The translations under genes and the position numbers were made by a program. Positions 35,555 through 43,559 of a DNA stretch of 62,533 nucleotides are shown piece by piece. Source of the stretch: Anaerolineae bacterium (GTDB lineage Bacteria; Chloroflexota; Anaerolineae; Aggregatilineales; Phototrophicaceae). The stretch is taken from positions 1 through 62,533 of the forward strand of contig JAJDZQ010000069.1 of assembly GCA_022824565.1 (NCBI GenBank), given 5' to 3'. The notes beneath the pieces were generated by a model that worked only from the letters and a program-made list of their open reading frames with translations, was not told where the DNA came from and searched no databases. The first letter of the stretch is position 1. Each line of letters begins with the position of its first letter.

Positions 35555-36313
35555 TCACAGCCGCACGCGCCGCAAACGCAGCAACAGCTCCGGCGCTTCG
35601 TCATGCACAAAGCCTCCCGAGCGCAGCAGCAGATCGGCATAACGCAGGCACAGATCGACAATGGCGGGTGGCGGCGCATAGATCTCAATGCCCAAGCCAC
35701 TTGGATGCGCGCTGGCTGTCGTACCATTCATGCCGCGCAAGACAGTCAGCCGGCTCCCCGCGCTGTCGATGTCGATGATGCGCAGATATTCGTCGGCGAT
35801 GCGCAGCAAATGCCCAACCTGGAAGCGCGGGCTGGCGCCACTCGCATCTTTGCCAGCCGCGTCAGCAATTTTCAAGGTCTTGTCATTCGCATTCAGTTTG
35901 CTGGCGAGCTTCTCGCCGCTTCTGCGCCAGGCAGTCGTCCAGCGATCGTGCCAGCCCCAGATGCCGCGGATGCGCAATGCGCCCACACTGCCCTCGCGTA
36001 TTTGCAGGATGCTGGCGGGCTGGTCTGCAGCTTGCGGCAGCCGGCGAATGCGCCTGGTGGCGATCTCTCCGCTCTGGTCGCTGACTGTCCGCAGCTCCAG
36101 CAGGTCATCGGGCAGAATGATTTCGCCGCGCTCGGCTGGGTCATACTCGACAAGCAGTGTGGCGAGCCGCGGGCAATATCGGCGCTGGGTGGTGGATTCG
36201 ATTGTGTGGCTGGCTTCTTGCAGGCTGCGCAGCAAGTCAACATCGGCGCTGGTGTCGTTTGGCGCGAGCGTCAAATGCCTGCGCAATTCGTGCAAACTGG
36301 CGATGGTGTACAT
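35555..36313 (-). CDS. Phage head-tail connector-like protein
   Basis: Protein of 252 residues. The N-terminus YTIASLHELRRHLTLAPNDT followed by DVDLLRSLQEASHTIESTTQ matches gp6-type head-tail connectors, which form the ring under the portal. It is longer than the usual ~100 residues: a middle beta-rich part (QVGHLLRIADEYLRIIDI, then LRGMNGTTASAHPSG) resembles a decoration insert, and the helical end is VDLCLRYADLLLRSGGF. AAAGGAG lies six bases upstream of the start. It follows the capsid gene after a strong terminator, the usual phage order. Confidence 0.65.
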   Translation of the reverse strand: MYTIASLHELRRHLTLAPNDTSADVDLLRSLQEASHTIESTTQRRYCPRLATLLVEYDPAERGEIILPDDLLELRTVSDQSGEIATRRIRRLPQAADQPASILQIREGSVGALRIRGIWGWHDRWTTAWRRSGEKLASKLNANDKTLKIADAAGKDASGASPRFQVGHLLRIADEYLRIIDIDSAGSRLTVLRGMNGTTASAHPSGLGIEIYAPPPAIVDLCLRYADLLLRSGGFVHDEAPELLLRLRRVRL

Positions 36314-36351
36314 GGGTCTCCTTTCGGGTATGGGTTGCAGTGCGGGGAATC

Positions 36352-36386
36352 AAAAAAAAAACGCAGCCGGTTGTGGGCTGCGCTTT
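36352..36386 (-). terminator. Rho-independent terminator after the capsid gene
   Basis: On the minus strand CGCAGCC (paired from 36382-36376) and GGCTGCG (36368-36362) form a seven-pair stem with a seven-base loop. Ten T follow (plus-strand A at 36352-36361). It lies between the capsid stop and the connector start, so capsid transcripts can end separately. Confidence 0.9.
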
Positions 36387-36491
36387 GGGGTGGTGGAAGG
36401 GGACTCTTGTCAAAGCCGTCGCCGGAATAACAGTAGTATCTTGCAGAAATGTTTGCAGGGCAGAGGCCACACAGCCCCCACCCCAATCGCC

Positions 36492-38261
36492 TTAGACCGT
36501 GATGTTATACAGGCAGCTGGCGACTTCTGTATCGAAGCGCACAAATGCCAGTCGAACCGTCGCTGTCAATTGGTAGCTGTCGTAGTAGGGCAGGTAATCG
36601 ACACTCACCGCGATCTTACGCCGATAACCGACAAACCAGCCGGGGCGATACACACACAGCGCTTGTCCCTTGTTGTTGGGTCCGCGCCCCACCTTGCCAT
36701 CCGCTTCGGTCAAGGGCATCTCTGCCGAGACGAAGACCGGAATGCCATCAATGAAGCCGATCTGCCCCGTTTGCGCTGTCGCCAGTGCGCCCGCCTTGTC
36801 CATGGTCAAAAACTCGCCCAAGCCCAGCAACGCCGCATAGGTGCCGCTGTCCACCAGCCAGGCCAGGTCGGTTGGTCGGGCGGCGTACTTGCCAGGCATC
36901 AAAAAGCGCGTCTGTCGCAGCTTTGCCAATGTCGGCGCGCCACCCATCGCCTGGGCATTTTGGCTGTTGTCCACCAGCGGCAAATGACGCAAACCATCCA
37001 GCGCCAGGTACTTCGCCCGGCCCGCCGGGGCGGCATTGTCGCTGTTGATGTTGCCAGTCGCCGCGCTGGTCGTATCGCCATTTAGCAGCACATGGTCGAT
37101 GGCATCGGCGATGGCGCGAGCCGCCTGCTGACGATATATGTTCAACACGGGCACGACCGCATCTTCCACCAGCTCACTGCTGAAGCCCACTCGCAGCGCC
37201 AGTTTCTTTGCCTGCAATGTAACCTTGCCGCTGCCGATCTTGCTGTCGGGGATGGGATTGCCCGTCCCCAGGGTCAGATGCGCCTCATCCTGCGTTTCTG
37301 GGACGAAGTACACAGTCGGGTCTGTGCCTTCGATAGGCAGCTCGAACGGGTTGCTGGGCATCTCGATGTTCTGGAAGAGCGGCAGGATGGTATTGTCGTT
37401 GCGAGCCTTGTGCCAGATCTGCTGGCTCCACAGATCGGGCACCCAATCGTCTCCGAAGCCCGTCTGTGTGCTATAGGCCAATTCATCGGCTTTGCTGGCT
37501 TTCAGCTGGGCGCGCGTGACCTTGTGCGCCAGGGCTTTGGAAAATCGTTCGCTGACGCCCTGGAAGCTGTTGGCGCTGCGCAAGAGCATATAGCCGTGCA
37601 GCAGATCCATGGCCTCCAAAGTGTCAAATTCGCTGCCGACCTCAATGCGGGCGCTCTTGGCAGCCTCGCGTTCGTCGGCGATTGGCAGGCGCTTGAGTGG
37701 AGCCTGCGCTTGTTGAGTCATGTCCTGTCCTTTCTCGTACGATGCGTCGCTTGTAGCAGCATCTGCCAAGCCCAGCCGCGACATGTCCAGCCCCAGCGCT
37801 TTGTAGGCGCTCTGCAAGGTGCGAACATCGGTGTGTCGTGGCTCTGCTGGGGTGGGCGTCAGACTGCCTTCTACGATGGGCCAACGTTTGATCTGCCCCT
37901 CGTCGCTGACTTCGACCAGGTGCGGCAAACTGCCCGAAGACCAACTGAGAACTCCGCGCTCGACCAGCCGCTGCACCGCCCTCACATAACGTTTGTGCAG
38001 GTCCAGCTGCGCCTCTGCCCAAAGCCCTGTATCGTCCGCTCGCAATGTATCCATGACGCCGATGACCGCCGCCTTCAGCGAGCCATCCAAGCCATGGTGA
38101 TACAGCACCGGACGTTGGTCGTACCACTCCAAGCCGACATCGGTCTGCGGGGTGAAGTACTCGCCCTGCAAGTCGCGTTGTCGGCTTTCTCCCCAAACGA
38201 TCAAATATCCGCCGATACGCCCGGCTGGCGCATCGACCATTTTGACTGTCTTGTCGTGCAC
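36492..38261 (-). CDS. Prohead protease fused to HK97-fold major capsid protein
   Basis: Fusion of 589 residues. The N-terminal 165 residues are an HK97-type prohead protease: GGYLIVWGESRQRDLQGEYF, the catalytic His in VLYHHGLDG, and the Ser segment GVLSWSSGSLPHLVEV, ending in SLTPTPAEPRHT. From about residue 180 on is an HK97-fold capsid protein: a helical delta-like region, ADELAYSTQTGFGDDWVPD, PFELPIEGTDPTVYFVPE, KLALRVGFSSELVEDAVVPV and the P-domain/A-domain strands to AFVRFDTEVASCLYNITV. GTG at 38261, with AAAGG eight bases upstream, is the likely start. An internal ribosome site and ATG at 37721 would give a free capsid. No portal or terminase gene is upstream. Confidence 0.78.
   Translation of the reverse strand: MHDKTVKMVDAPAGRIGGYLIVWGESRQRDLQGEYFTPQTDVGLEWYDQRPVLYHHGLDGSLKAAVIGVMDTLRADDTGLWAEAQLDLHKRYVRAVQRLVERGVLSWSSGSLPHLVEVSDEGQIKRWPIVEGSLTPTPAEPRHTDVRTLQSAYKALGLDMSRLGLADAATSDASYEKGQDMTQQAQAPLKRLPIADEREAAKSARIEVGSEFDTLEAMDLLHGYMLLRSANSFQGVSERFSKALAHKVTRAQLKASKADELAYSTQTGFGDDWVPDLWSQQIWHKARNDNTILPLFQNIEMPSNPFELPIEGTDPTVYFVPETQDEAHLTLGTGNPIPDSKIGSGKVTLQAKKLALRVGFSSELVEDAVVPVLNIYRQQAARAIADAIDHVLLNGDTTSAATGNINSDNAAPAGRAKYLALDGLRHLPLVDNSQNAQAMGGAPTLAKLRQTRFLMPGKYAARPTDLAWLVDSGTYAALLGLGEFLTMDKAGALATAQTGQIGFIDGIPVFVSAEMPLTEADGKVGRGPNNKGQALCVYRPGWFVGYRRKIAVSVDYLPYYDSYQLTATVRLAFVRFDTEVASCLYNITV
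37719..37735 (-). promoter_or_regulatory. Internal ribosome site and start for free capsid protein
   Basis: On the minus strand GAAAGGAC-AGGAC precedes an in-frame ATG at 37721, exactly between the protease and capsid parts. Translation from it would give a 409-residue capsid, the normal length for HK97-type capsids. The site suggests that both the fusion and the free capsid are made. Confidence 0.6.
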
Positions 38262-38493
38262 ATCCTTGGCCTTTCTCTCCCTGTTTCTTTGTGCAACTGC
38301 CTCGCCGCCCCCACACGCGGCGACCGAGTGGTGCAGGGGTGGGCAGCTATGAAGCACAGCAAAGGCGCAAAGGACCGTGCGTGCCGATGGTAAACGCCGG
38401 GCAGCAGACGCCATCCAGCCGACTTGAACGCAAATTAGCACTGATGTTCTGGGTATGGCGTTGTTTCTGTCGCAGGTTGGGTTATTCTAACGA

Positions 38494-38629
38494 TCCCCCC
38501 CCGACAGGTCAGGGGGAAGTAAGCACTGACTCCCCTCCCTGACTCGTCGGGGAGGGGCTGGGGGAGGGGTAAAATGGAGAGGGGCTGGGGGAGGCAAACC
38601 CCCACCCCAAACCCCTCCCCCAAAATGAG
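38494..38629. repeat. G/C-hairpin repeat block, left part (split by the IS)
   Basis: The block contains CCTCCCTGACTCGTCGGGGAGG hairpins and ends AACCCCTCCCCCAAAATGAG, the sequence that resumes at 40842 after the insertion element. Together with 38262-38493, where no gene is seen, it fills the gap upstream of the capsid gene. Confidence 0.8.
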
Positions 38630-38661
38630 GGGAATTAGTTACTTAACTTCGCAAATTGGGC

Positions 38662-38691
38662 TTGTATGACTTATGCTGCTATGTCTACAAT
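38662..38691 (+). promoter_or_regulatory. Candidate promoter for the passenger genes
   Basis: TTGTAT (38662-38667) and TACAAT (38686-38691) with an 18-bp spacer, just inside the left inverted repeat and 45 bp before the first passenger gene. Confidence 0.45.
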
Positions 38692-38736
38692 ATATTATAG
38701 ATATAATATGGTAACTCCCTGTCAACGAGGTGCGAG

Positions 38737-39603
38737 ATGCAAAACGATTTCGATATGGAAGCACTGAACTCTATTGTTGATAAGGTGCTGGAATACAAGC
38801 CGAACCGGACTGAAAAGACGAAGCGGACTGTCAAACAACAGCAGGTATTGCCTGTTGCTGCGTCAAAGACGAAAGAAACTGCTGACGAGATCCGCGATGA
38901 AGGTGGGTTCCAATCTCGTGGCATGGCTGTTCGGGGATTGATTGTTCTGATTCTTCTATTTCTATATGGATTTAGTTTCTCGGCTGTAGCACAAGACATC
39001 TGCAATGGTGAAGAATTCTTTGACCGAGTAGATTCCCTCAACTCAGAATATCGGGCATCAAGAACTGCTGGAGATGACCTGGCTGCTATCGTCTCCACTG
39101 AAGAATATCATACCGCACTCGGTGAGCTTATTGATGATTGTCGCAACTTTGTTGAGTTGCAAACTTCTGGAGAAAATGAGATAGGATCGGGTACGATTGA
39201 TGATCCCTATGCTTTCAATTATTTTGCCAACCTTGGGCAGATACAGGCTAGAGTGACCCAATTAGTCCGTCCAGCAAATCAACATTTTCGTAGTCCAGAG
39301 CAAGGCAATGAATGGGTGCTTCTAACTGTGGAGGTTCAGTGCATTGATCCCGAAGACCTATTTTGTGACGTAAACGGTGTTCATTTCTCCTTGCTAGGGG
39401 ATAAAGGGGTTGTATACGACTTCGGGGATATTGGGTTTTCTGATAACCACTTGAGTATAGAACTTACCAAAGGCGGTCAATCTGACGGTACGGTTGGTTT
39501 TGAGATAGCAGAAGATGATAGTGATCTTCGGCTTATGCACGGGCGCAGAGGGAATCGAGTTTTCTTATCGGCCGAACCATCACTTAGTCAAGAGGAGGTT
39601 TAA
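38737..39603 (+). CDS. Passenger gene 1: membrane-anchored DUF4352-like protein
   Basis: Protein of 288 residues with no known function. Residues 1-62 are charged and cytoplasmic. A single membrane helix, GLIVLILLFLYGFSFSAVA (about residues 67-85), is followed by an outside domain. The C-terminal part has EWVLLTVEVQC, NGVHFSLLGDKGVVYDFGD and GFEIAEDDSDLRL, matching the immunoglobulin-like DUF4352 pattern in which a conserved 'W--V---V-N' strand leads. Four Cys residues outside may pair. GAGGTGCG precedes the ATG. Base composition is AT-richer than the chromosome, like the transposase, so it travels with the element. The second passenger gene starts two bases after its stop. Confidence 0.7.
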   Translation: MQNDFDMEALNSIVDKVLEYKPNRTEKTKRTVKQQQVLPVAASKTKETADEIRDEGGFQSRGMAVRGLIVLILLFLYGFSFSAVAQDICNGEEFFDRVDSLNSEYRASRTAGDDLAAIVSTEEYHTALGELIDDCRNFVELQTSGENEIGSGTIDDPYAFNYFANLGQIQARVTQLVRPANQHFRSPEQGNEWVLLTVEVQCIDPEDLFCDVNGVHFSLLGDKGVVYDFGDIGFSDNHLSIELTKGGQSDGTVGFEIAEDDSDLRLMHGRRGNRVFLSAEPSLSQEEV

Positions 39604-39605
39604 TC

Positions 39606-39842
39606 ATGGCACAAGCAACTCAAGGCTACCGCAGCGAGCCTTCCCACAATCAACCCAGATTGTCTCCAGATGAAAAGCGTATTGCAGATGCTGTAATTCG
39701 TGCTCTAGATGAGAAGATCACAGATTTCAAGAATACTCAAGATCATCATACGAAATTACTCTGCGACCTTCGTCGTGAAATGCGCGGTGTCAACCAGATA
39801 TTGTCAGACGCAAATATCATCCCATATGATCCTGACCTCTAG
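39606..39842 (+). CDS. Passenger gene 2: small hypothetical protein
   Basis: Soluble protein of 78 residues, mostly helical (SPDEKRIADAVIRALDEKIT, then LCDLRREMRGVNQIL), that I do not recognise. AGAGGAGGTTT is a strong ribosome site directly before the ATG, partly inside the end of the preceding gene, so the two are co-translated. Its TAG stop shares a CTAG with the stop of the convergent transposase gene, which shows the three genes were fitted together within the element. Confidence 0.65.
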   Translation: MAQATQGYRSEPSHNQPRLSPDEKRIADAVIRALDEKITDFKNTQDHHTKLLCDLRREMRGVNQILSDANIIPYDPDL

Positions 39843-40762
39843 CTAATCAAATCCTTGTAGGTCAGTCGCTTCCCGATGGCGTTGCTAATGATATGGTTCA
39901 TCCGCACCATTGTATGGTTGCATACATTCCCTTCGTTGAAGCGGAATACAAACTCGCTCACATATCGGCGCATATGCTTCTTCGACCAGTTGTGATACAC
40001 GCCATTGTATCCGCGCTTTAGAACCGCCCAGACGCTTTCGATGCCGTTTGTGTGAGCCATGTCGTTGACGAACTCTTTCGCACTATGGTTGACTGATTCA
40101 TGTTCGTATTTGTCGGGAAGGTTACGATATGCGCCATGCTCATCGGTATACACTGTTGAGCCGCTCTCGATGTTTGATTCAATCTCACCTTGAATTGTCT
40201 CTTTGTCGGTCTTATGGATAGGCTTTGCTATAACGCGCCCGTCTCGCTCACGCATACCAAGAATGGCTGTCTTGCCGACTGTGCCTCGTCCTGCGCGTCG
40301 CTTCTTGCTGGCGTGCTTGTTGCCCTCTTTGCCGCCAATGTAAGTCTCGTCAACCTCGACCTTGCCGCCAATCCGTTCGGCTTTTACATTGCAGGCTTCT
40401 CGTATGCGGTGTAGCAAGAACCACGCGGACTTTTGTGTGATGCCGAGCTCTTTGGATAGCTGCATACTGCTGATGCCCTTGCGTGCGGTCTGGAGCAGAT
40501 ACATGGCAAATAGCCACTTGTGGAGCGGGATGTGAGATCGCTCAAAGATAGTGCCAGTACGGACGGTGAACTTTTTGCGGCAGTCCTTGCACTGGTGATA
40601 CTGATAAGCGCGTTGACGCGATGTACGCTCGCTGCCACAATGCGGGCAAGTGATGTTGCCAGCCCAGCGGCGGGTTTCGATGTACTTGATAGCCGACATC
40701 TCGTCAGGGAACTGCTCGAAGAACTCAAATGCGCTAATTGTGCCGCCTGATTGCTTGACCAT
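39839..40762 (-). CDS. IS1595-family DDE transposase
   Basis: Transposase of 307 residues. An N-terminal zinc ribbon has CPHCGSERTSRQRAYQYHQC and CKDCRKKF, then an HTH region (QLSKELGITQKSAWFLLHRI). The catalytic triad is Asp in VEVDETYIGG, Asp in TVYTDEHGAY and Asn/Glu in NGIESVWAVLKRG, the ISXO2/IS1595 arrangement. It ends inside the element before the passenger genes and appears intact. A promoter with its -35 in the inverted repeat is upstream. Confidence 0.95.
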   Translation of the reverse strand: MVKQSGGTISAFEFFEQFPDEMSAIKYIETRRWAGNITCPHCGSERTSRQRAYQYHQCKDCRKKFTVRTGTIFERSHIPLHKWLFAMYLLQTARKGISSMQLSKELGITQKSAWFLLHRIREACNVKAERIGGKVEVDETYIGGKEGNKHASKKRRAGRGTVGKTAILGMRERDGRVIAKPIHKTDKETIQGEIESNIESGSTVYTDEHGAYRNLPDKYEHESVNHSAKEFVNDMAHTNGIESVWAVLKRGYNGVYHNWSKKHMRRYVSEFVFRFNEGNVCNHTMVRMNHIISNAIGKRLTYKDLIS

Positions 40763-40799
40763 TGACTTTTACCCTCGCTTGATGTACCCTAATATCCAT

Positions 40800-40828
40800 A
40801 GTGTACAATAGGTATTTTGCGAAGTCAA
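40800..40828 (-). promoter_or_regulatory. Transposase promoter overlapping the inverted repeat
   Basis: On the minus strand TTGACT (40828-40823) lies inside the right inverted repeat, and TACACT (40805-40800) follows a 17-bp spacer. It reads into the transposase. Transposase binding to the end would cover its own -35. Confidence 0.55.
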
Positions 40829-40841
40829 GTATGTAATTCCC

Positions 40842-40967
40842 AAAATGAGGGAGGGGCTTTTCACACCCCATCAATCCACCTGTCGGGTCGGGAGGAGCAT
40901 AAGGCATTGACTCCCCTCCCTGACTCGTCGGGGAGGGGCTGGGGGAGGGGTAAAATGGGGAGGGGTC
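40842..40967. repeat. G/C-hairpin repeat block, right part (split by the IS)
   Basis: Continuation of the block at 38494-38629. AAAATGAGGGAGGGGC, then CACCCCATCAAT-CACCTG, and a CCTCCCTGACTCGTCGGGGAGG hairpin. Nearly the same order, uninterrupted, is found at 53610-53760. Confidence 0.8.
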
Positions 40968-41041
40968 ATTCATTCCCCGCCTTAACGCCTGCGCCAATTC
41001 GGTTTATGATGGCAGGCGTAACCGGTCGCCGGAAGGCGCAC

Positions 41042-43246
41042 ATGCCAGAACAGATTGAAGGCAGCATCGAGCGCGTCACCTTCTACAGCGAAGACAGCGG
41101 CTACTCCGTGCTGAAGGTCAAACCAGAGCAGCGCTATCCACAGGCGCAAGCGCGTGATGGCACCATCGCTGTCGTGGGCACCATGCCGCAGTTGGGCGAA
41201 GGCGAAAATGCCCAGTTCATCGGCGACTGGACTACACACCCACAATACGGCTTGCAATTCCAGGCGCAGCAAGCCATCCCCCTGCCACCGCAGACCGCCC
41301 AAGGCATCGTCAATTATCTCAGCAGCGGCATCATCAAGGGCATCGGGCCAGCCACCGCCCAGAAAATCGTCACTACTTTCGGGCAGCGCACCATCGAAAT
41401 CTTGGACGAAGAGCCACAGCGCATCCATGAAGTGCGCGGGCTGAAACCACAACTGGCGAAAAAACTCATCGATATCTGGGCGGACAACCGCGTCATGCGC
41501 AATGTCATGATCTATTTGCAGGGGCTGGGCATCAGCGCAAAGATCGCCAAGCGCATTTATGAACGTTATGGCGCTACCACCCAGTTCGTCATCGACCAGA
41601 ACCCCTATCAACTAGCGGACGATGTCTTCTTGATCGGTTTTCGCAAAGCCGACCAAATCGCCCGCAATATGGGTTTGGGACGCGCCGACATGCACCGCCT
41701 GCGCGCCGGGCTGCTCTATGCGCTCAATGAATTGGCGAGAGAGGGCCATAGCTATGCCCCCCGCGAACTGCTGCTGGAAAAAGCGGCCGAGCTGTTGGAT
41801 GTCGCTGACGACGCGGCTCTGGGTCAAGCGCTGCAAGAGCAAACCAGCCACAATGCCCTGCGCCAGGACACGCTGCAACCCGCCCCGGTCGGCCAGGCCA
41901 TCGACGCCATCTATCTGCCACACTTCTTCCGTGCAGAAAGCGAATCGGCGCGTCTGCTGGCCTCCCTCGCCCAGTGCAAAAGCCAGATCATCGCCGATCA
42001 CCGCAAGACCGACTGGAATGCCTACCTGAAAGACCTGAGCGAAAGCAACCAAGCGCAACTATCTCCACAGCAGCAAAATGCCGTCCGCGCAGCCTTGACC
42101 AGCAAACTTAGCGTCTTGACCGGCGGTCCTGGCACGGGCAAAACCACCACCCTGCAGATGCTCATCCACGCGCTGGACGCAGGCAGGTACAAATACAGCC
42201 TGGCATCGCCGACTGGACGCGCAGCCAAACGACTGGGCGAAGCCACCGGCAAAGAAGCCAGCACCATCCACCGCCTGCTCAGCTTCTCGCCAGAAGATGG
42301 CGGCTTCGAGCACGATGAAGACAATCCCCTGCCAGCCGAGATGGTCGTCATCGACGAAGCCTCCATGCTCGATCTGCGCCTGTTTTATAGCCTGCTGCGC
42401 GCTTTGCAGCCAACCGCGCATCTGCTGCTGGTGGGCGATATCGACCAATTGCCATCGGTGGGAGCGGGCAATGTGCTGCGCGATGTCATCGATAGCGGCA
42501 TCGCCAAGGTGACGCGCCTCGACCAGATCTTTCGCCAGGACGACAGCAGCCACATCGTCAGCAACGCCCACCGCATCAATCAAGGCGCCCAGCCCTACAC
42601 CGACAACCACAGCAAAGATTTCTTCTTCTTCAACATCGAAGCTCCCGAAGCGGTGGCCGAGCAGATCGTCCTGTTGGTGCGCGACAAGCTGCCAGCCCGC
42701 GAGCAACTGGATGCCGTGCGCGATATCCAGGTCATCGCGCCCATGTATCGGGGGGCGGCCGGCGTGCACAACCTCAACAGCCGCCTGCAAGCCGAACTAA
42801 ATGGCGATATTCGCACTGCCGAGCTAAAGCTGGGCAACTGCGTCTTTCGCGTCGGCGACAAGGTAATGCAAACGCGCAACAATTATGACAAGGATGTCTT
42901 CAACGGCGATATCGGCTTCATTCACAGCATCGACCCGCTGGACAAGAGCTTGCAGATTTCCATGGATGGCAAGCTGGTCAACTACGAAGCGATGGACCTG
43001 GACAACTTGATGCACGCCTATTGCATCAGCACACACCGCTCGCAAGGCTCGGAATATCCGGCCGTGGTCATGCCCGTTTTGACGCAGCACTGGATGATGC
43101 TGCAGCGCAATTTGATCTATACCGCCATCACTCGCGCCAAACGACTGGTCGTGCTGGTGGGGACTCGCCATGCGCTGAGGATCGCGGTCGAAAACAACAA
43201 AGTTGCCCAGCGGCACAGCGGCTTGCTACACAGATTGCGCGTGTAA
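41042..43246 (+). CDS. recD2: ATP-dependent RecD2-like DNA helicase
   Basis: RecD2/YrrC-type helicase of 734 residues, a 5'-3' DNA helicase in repair that works without RecB or RecC. The N-terminal OB-like and helix-hairpin-helix parts are in residues 1-200 (GTIAVVGTMPQLGEGENAQF, then IKGIGPATAQKIV). The Walker A motif GGPGTGKTTT is near residue 361, Walker B is VVIDEASMLDL, and GDIDQLPSVGAGNVLRD is motif III. IFRQDDSSHIV and the C-terminal THRSQGSEYPAVVMP and YTAITRAKRLVVLVG complete SF1B. GGAAGG six bases before 41042 favours this ATG. The insertion element ends 200 bp upstream. Confidence 0.93.
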   Translation: MPEQIEGSIERVTFYSEDSGYSVLKVKPEQRYPQAQARDGTIAVVGTMPQLGEGENAQFIGDWTTHPQYGLQFQAQQAIPLPPQTAQGIVNYLSSGIIKGIGPATAQKIVTTFGQRTIEILDEEPQRIHEVRGLKPQLAKKLIDIWADNRVMRNVMIYLQGLGISAKIAKRIYERYGATTQFVIDQNPYQLADDVFLIGFRKADQIARNMGLGRADMHRLRAGLLYALNELAREGHSYAPRELLLEKAAELLDVADDAALGQALQEQTSHNALRQDTLQPAPVGQAIDAIYLPHFFRAESESARLLASLAQCKSQIIADHRKTDWNAYLKDLSESNQAQLSPQQQNAVRAALTSKLSVLTGGPGTGKTTTLQMLIHALDAGRYKYSLASPTGRAAKRLGEATGKEASTIHRLLSFSPEDGGFEHDEDNPLPAEMVVIDEASMLDLRLFYSLLRALQPTAHLLLVGDIDQLPSVGAGNVLRDVIDSGIAKVTRLDQIFRQDDSSHIVSNAHRINQGAQPYTDNHSKDFFFFNIEAPEAVAEQIVLLVRDKLPAREQLDAVRDIQVIAPMYRGAAGVHNLNSRLQAELNGDIRTAELKLGNCVFRVGDKVMQTRNNYDKDVFNGDIGFIHSIDPLDKSLQISMDGKLVNYEAMDLDNLMHAYCISTHRSQGSEYPAVVMPVLTQHWMMLQRNLIYTAITRAKRLVVLVGTRHALRIAVENNKVAQRHSGLLHRLRV

Positions 43247-43287
43247 CAATTCCCGGGAGTGGTGATTTTGTGGGGTTGACAACTCTG

Positions 43288-43458
43288 CCCCCCAACCCCC
43301 TCCCCGAAGCATCAGGGAGCCCTTCAAAGAAGCTGTATTTTGATGCCCGATTTCTTGCAGATTAGCAATAAACGCATTGCTTTCTCGACGAGTCACCCTT
43401 CCCTATTGATATGGGGAAGGGACGGGGATGGGGTAGAAAAAAGTGCCCCGTCCTCAGC
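43288..43458. repeat. Composite G/C-hairpin intergenic repeat (copy B)
   Basis: The 43247-43559 gap has no gene. Its modules are CCCCGAAGCATCAGGGAG, ATTTCTTGCAGATTAGCAA, TTTCTCGACGAGTC, a CCTATTGATATGGGG stem and GGGGATGGGGTAGAAAAA. All are found in the same order, on the opposite strand, at 10505-10706. Confidence 0.75.
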
Positions 43459-43559
43459 TCTCTATAGGCGAGGGATTTAGGGTGGGGGTGTAATGGTCCC
43501 CAAAAAACTGGACAAGCAGCTGGGAATCCGCTTTGCGCGTGATATGGATAGCGTCGCAC

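Larger units (their letters stand above)
38630..40841. mobile_element. IS1595-family element with two passenger genes
   Basis: A complete element of 2212 bp. Its 28-bp terminal inverted repeats (38630-38657 and 40814-40841) both begin GGGAATTA, share ACTTCGCAAA, and agree at 24 of 28 positions. It is flanked by an 8-bp direct repeat AAAATGAG (38622-38629 and 40842-40849), the target duplication length known for IS1595. The interior is clearly lower in GC than the surroundings. It carries a DDE transposase on the minus strand and two plus-strand passenger genes that converge on it. A related hairpin repeat at about 53.62 kb has the uninterrupted target with a single AAAACGAG. Confidence 0.9.

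Noticed and set aside
31403..38261. A complete prophage
   Set aside because: No integrase, terminase, portal, lysis or repressor gene, and no att-like direct repeats seen at the edges.
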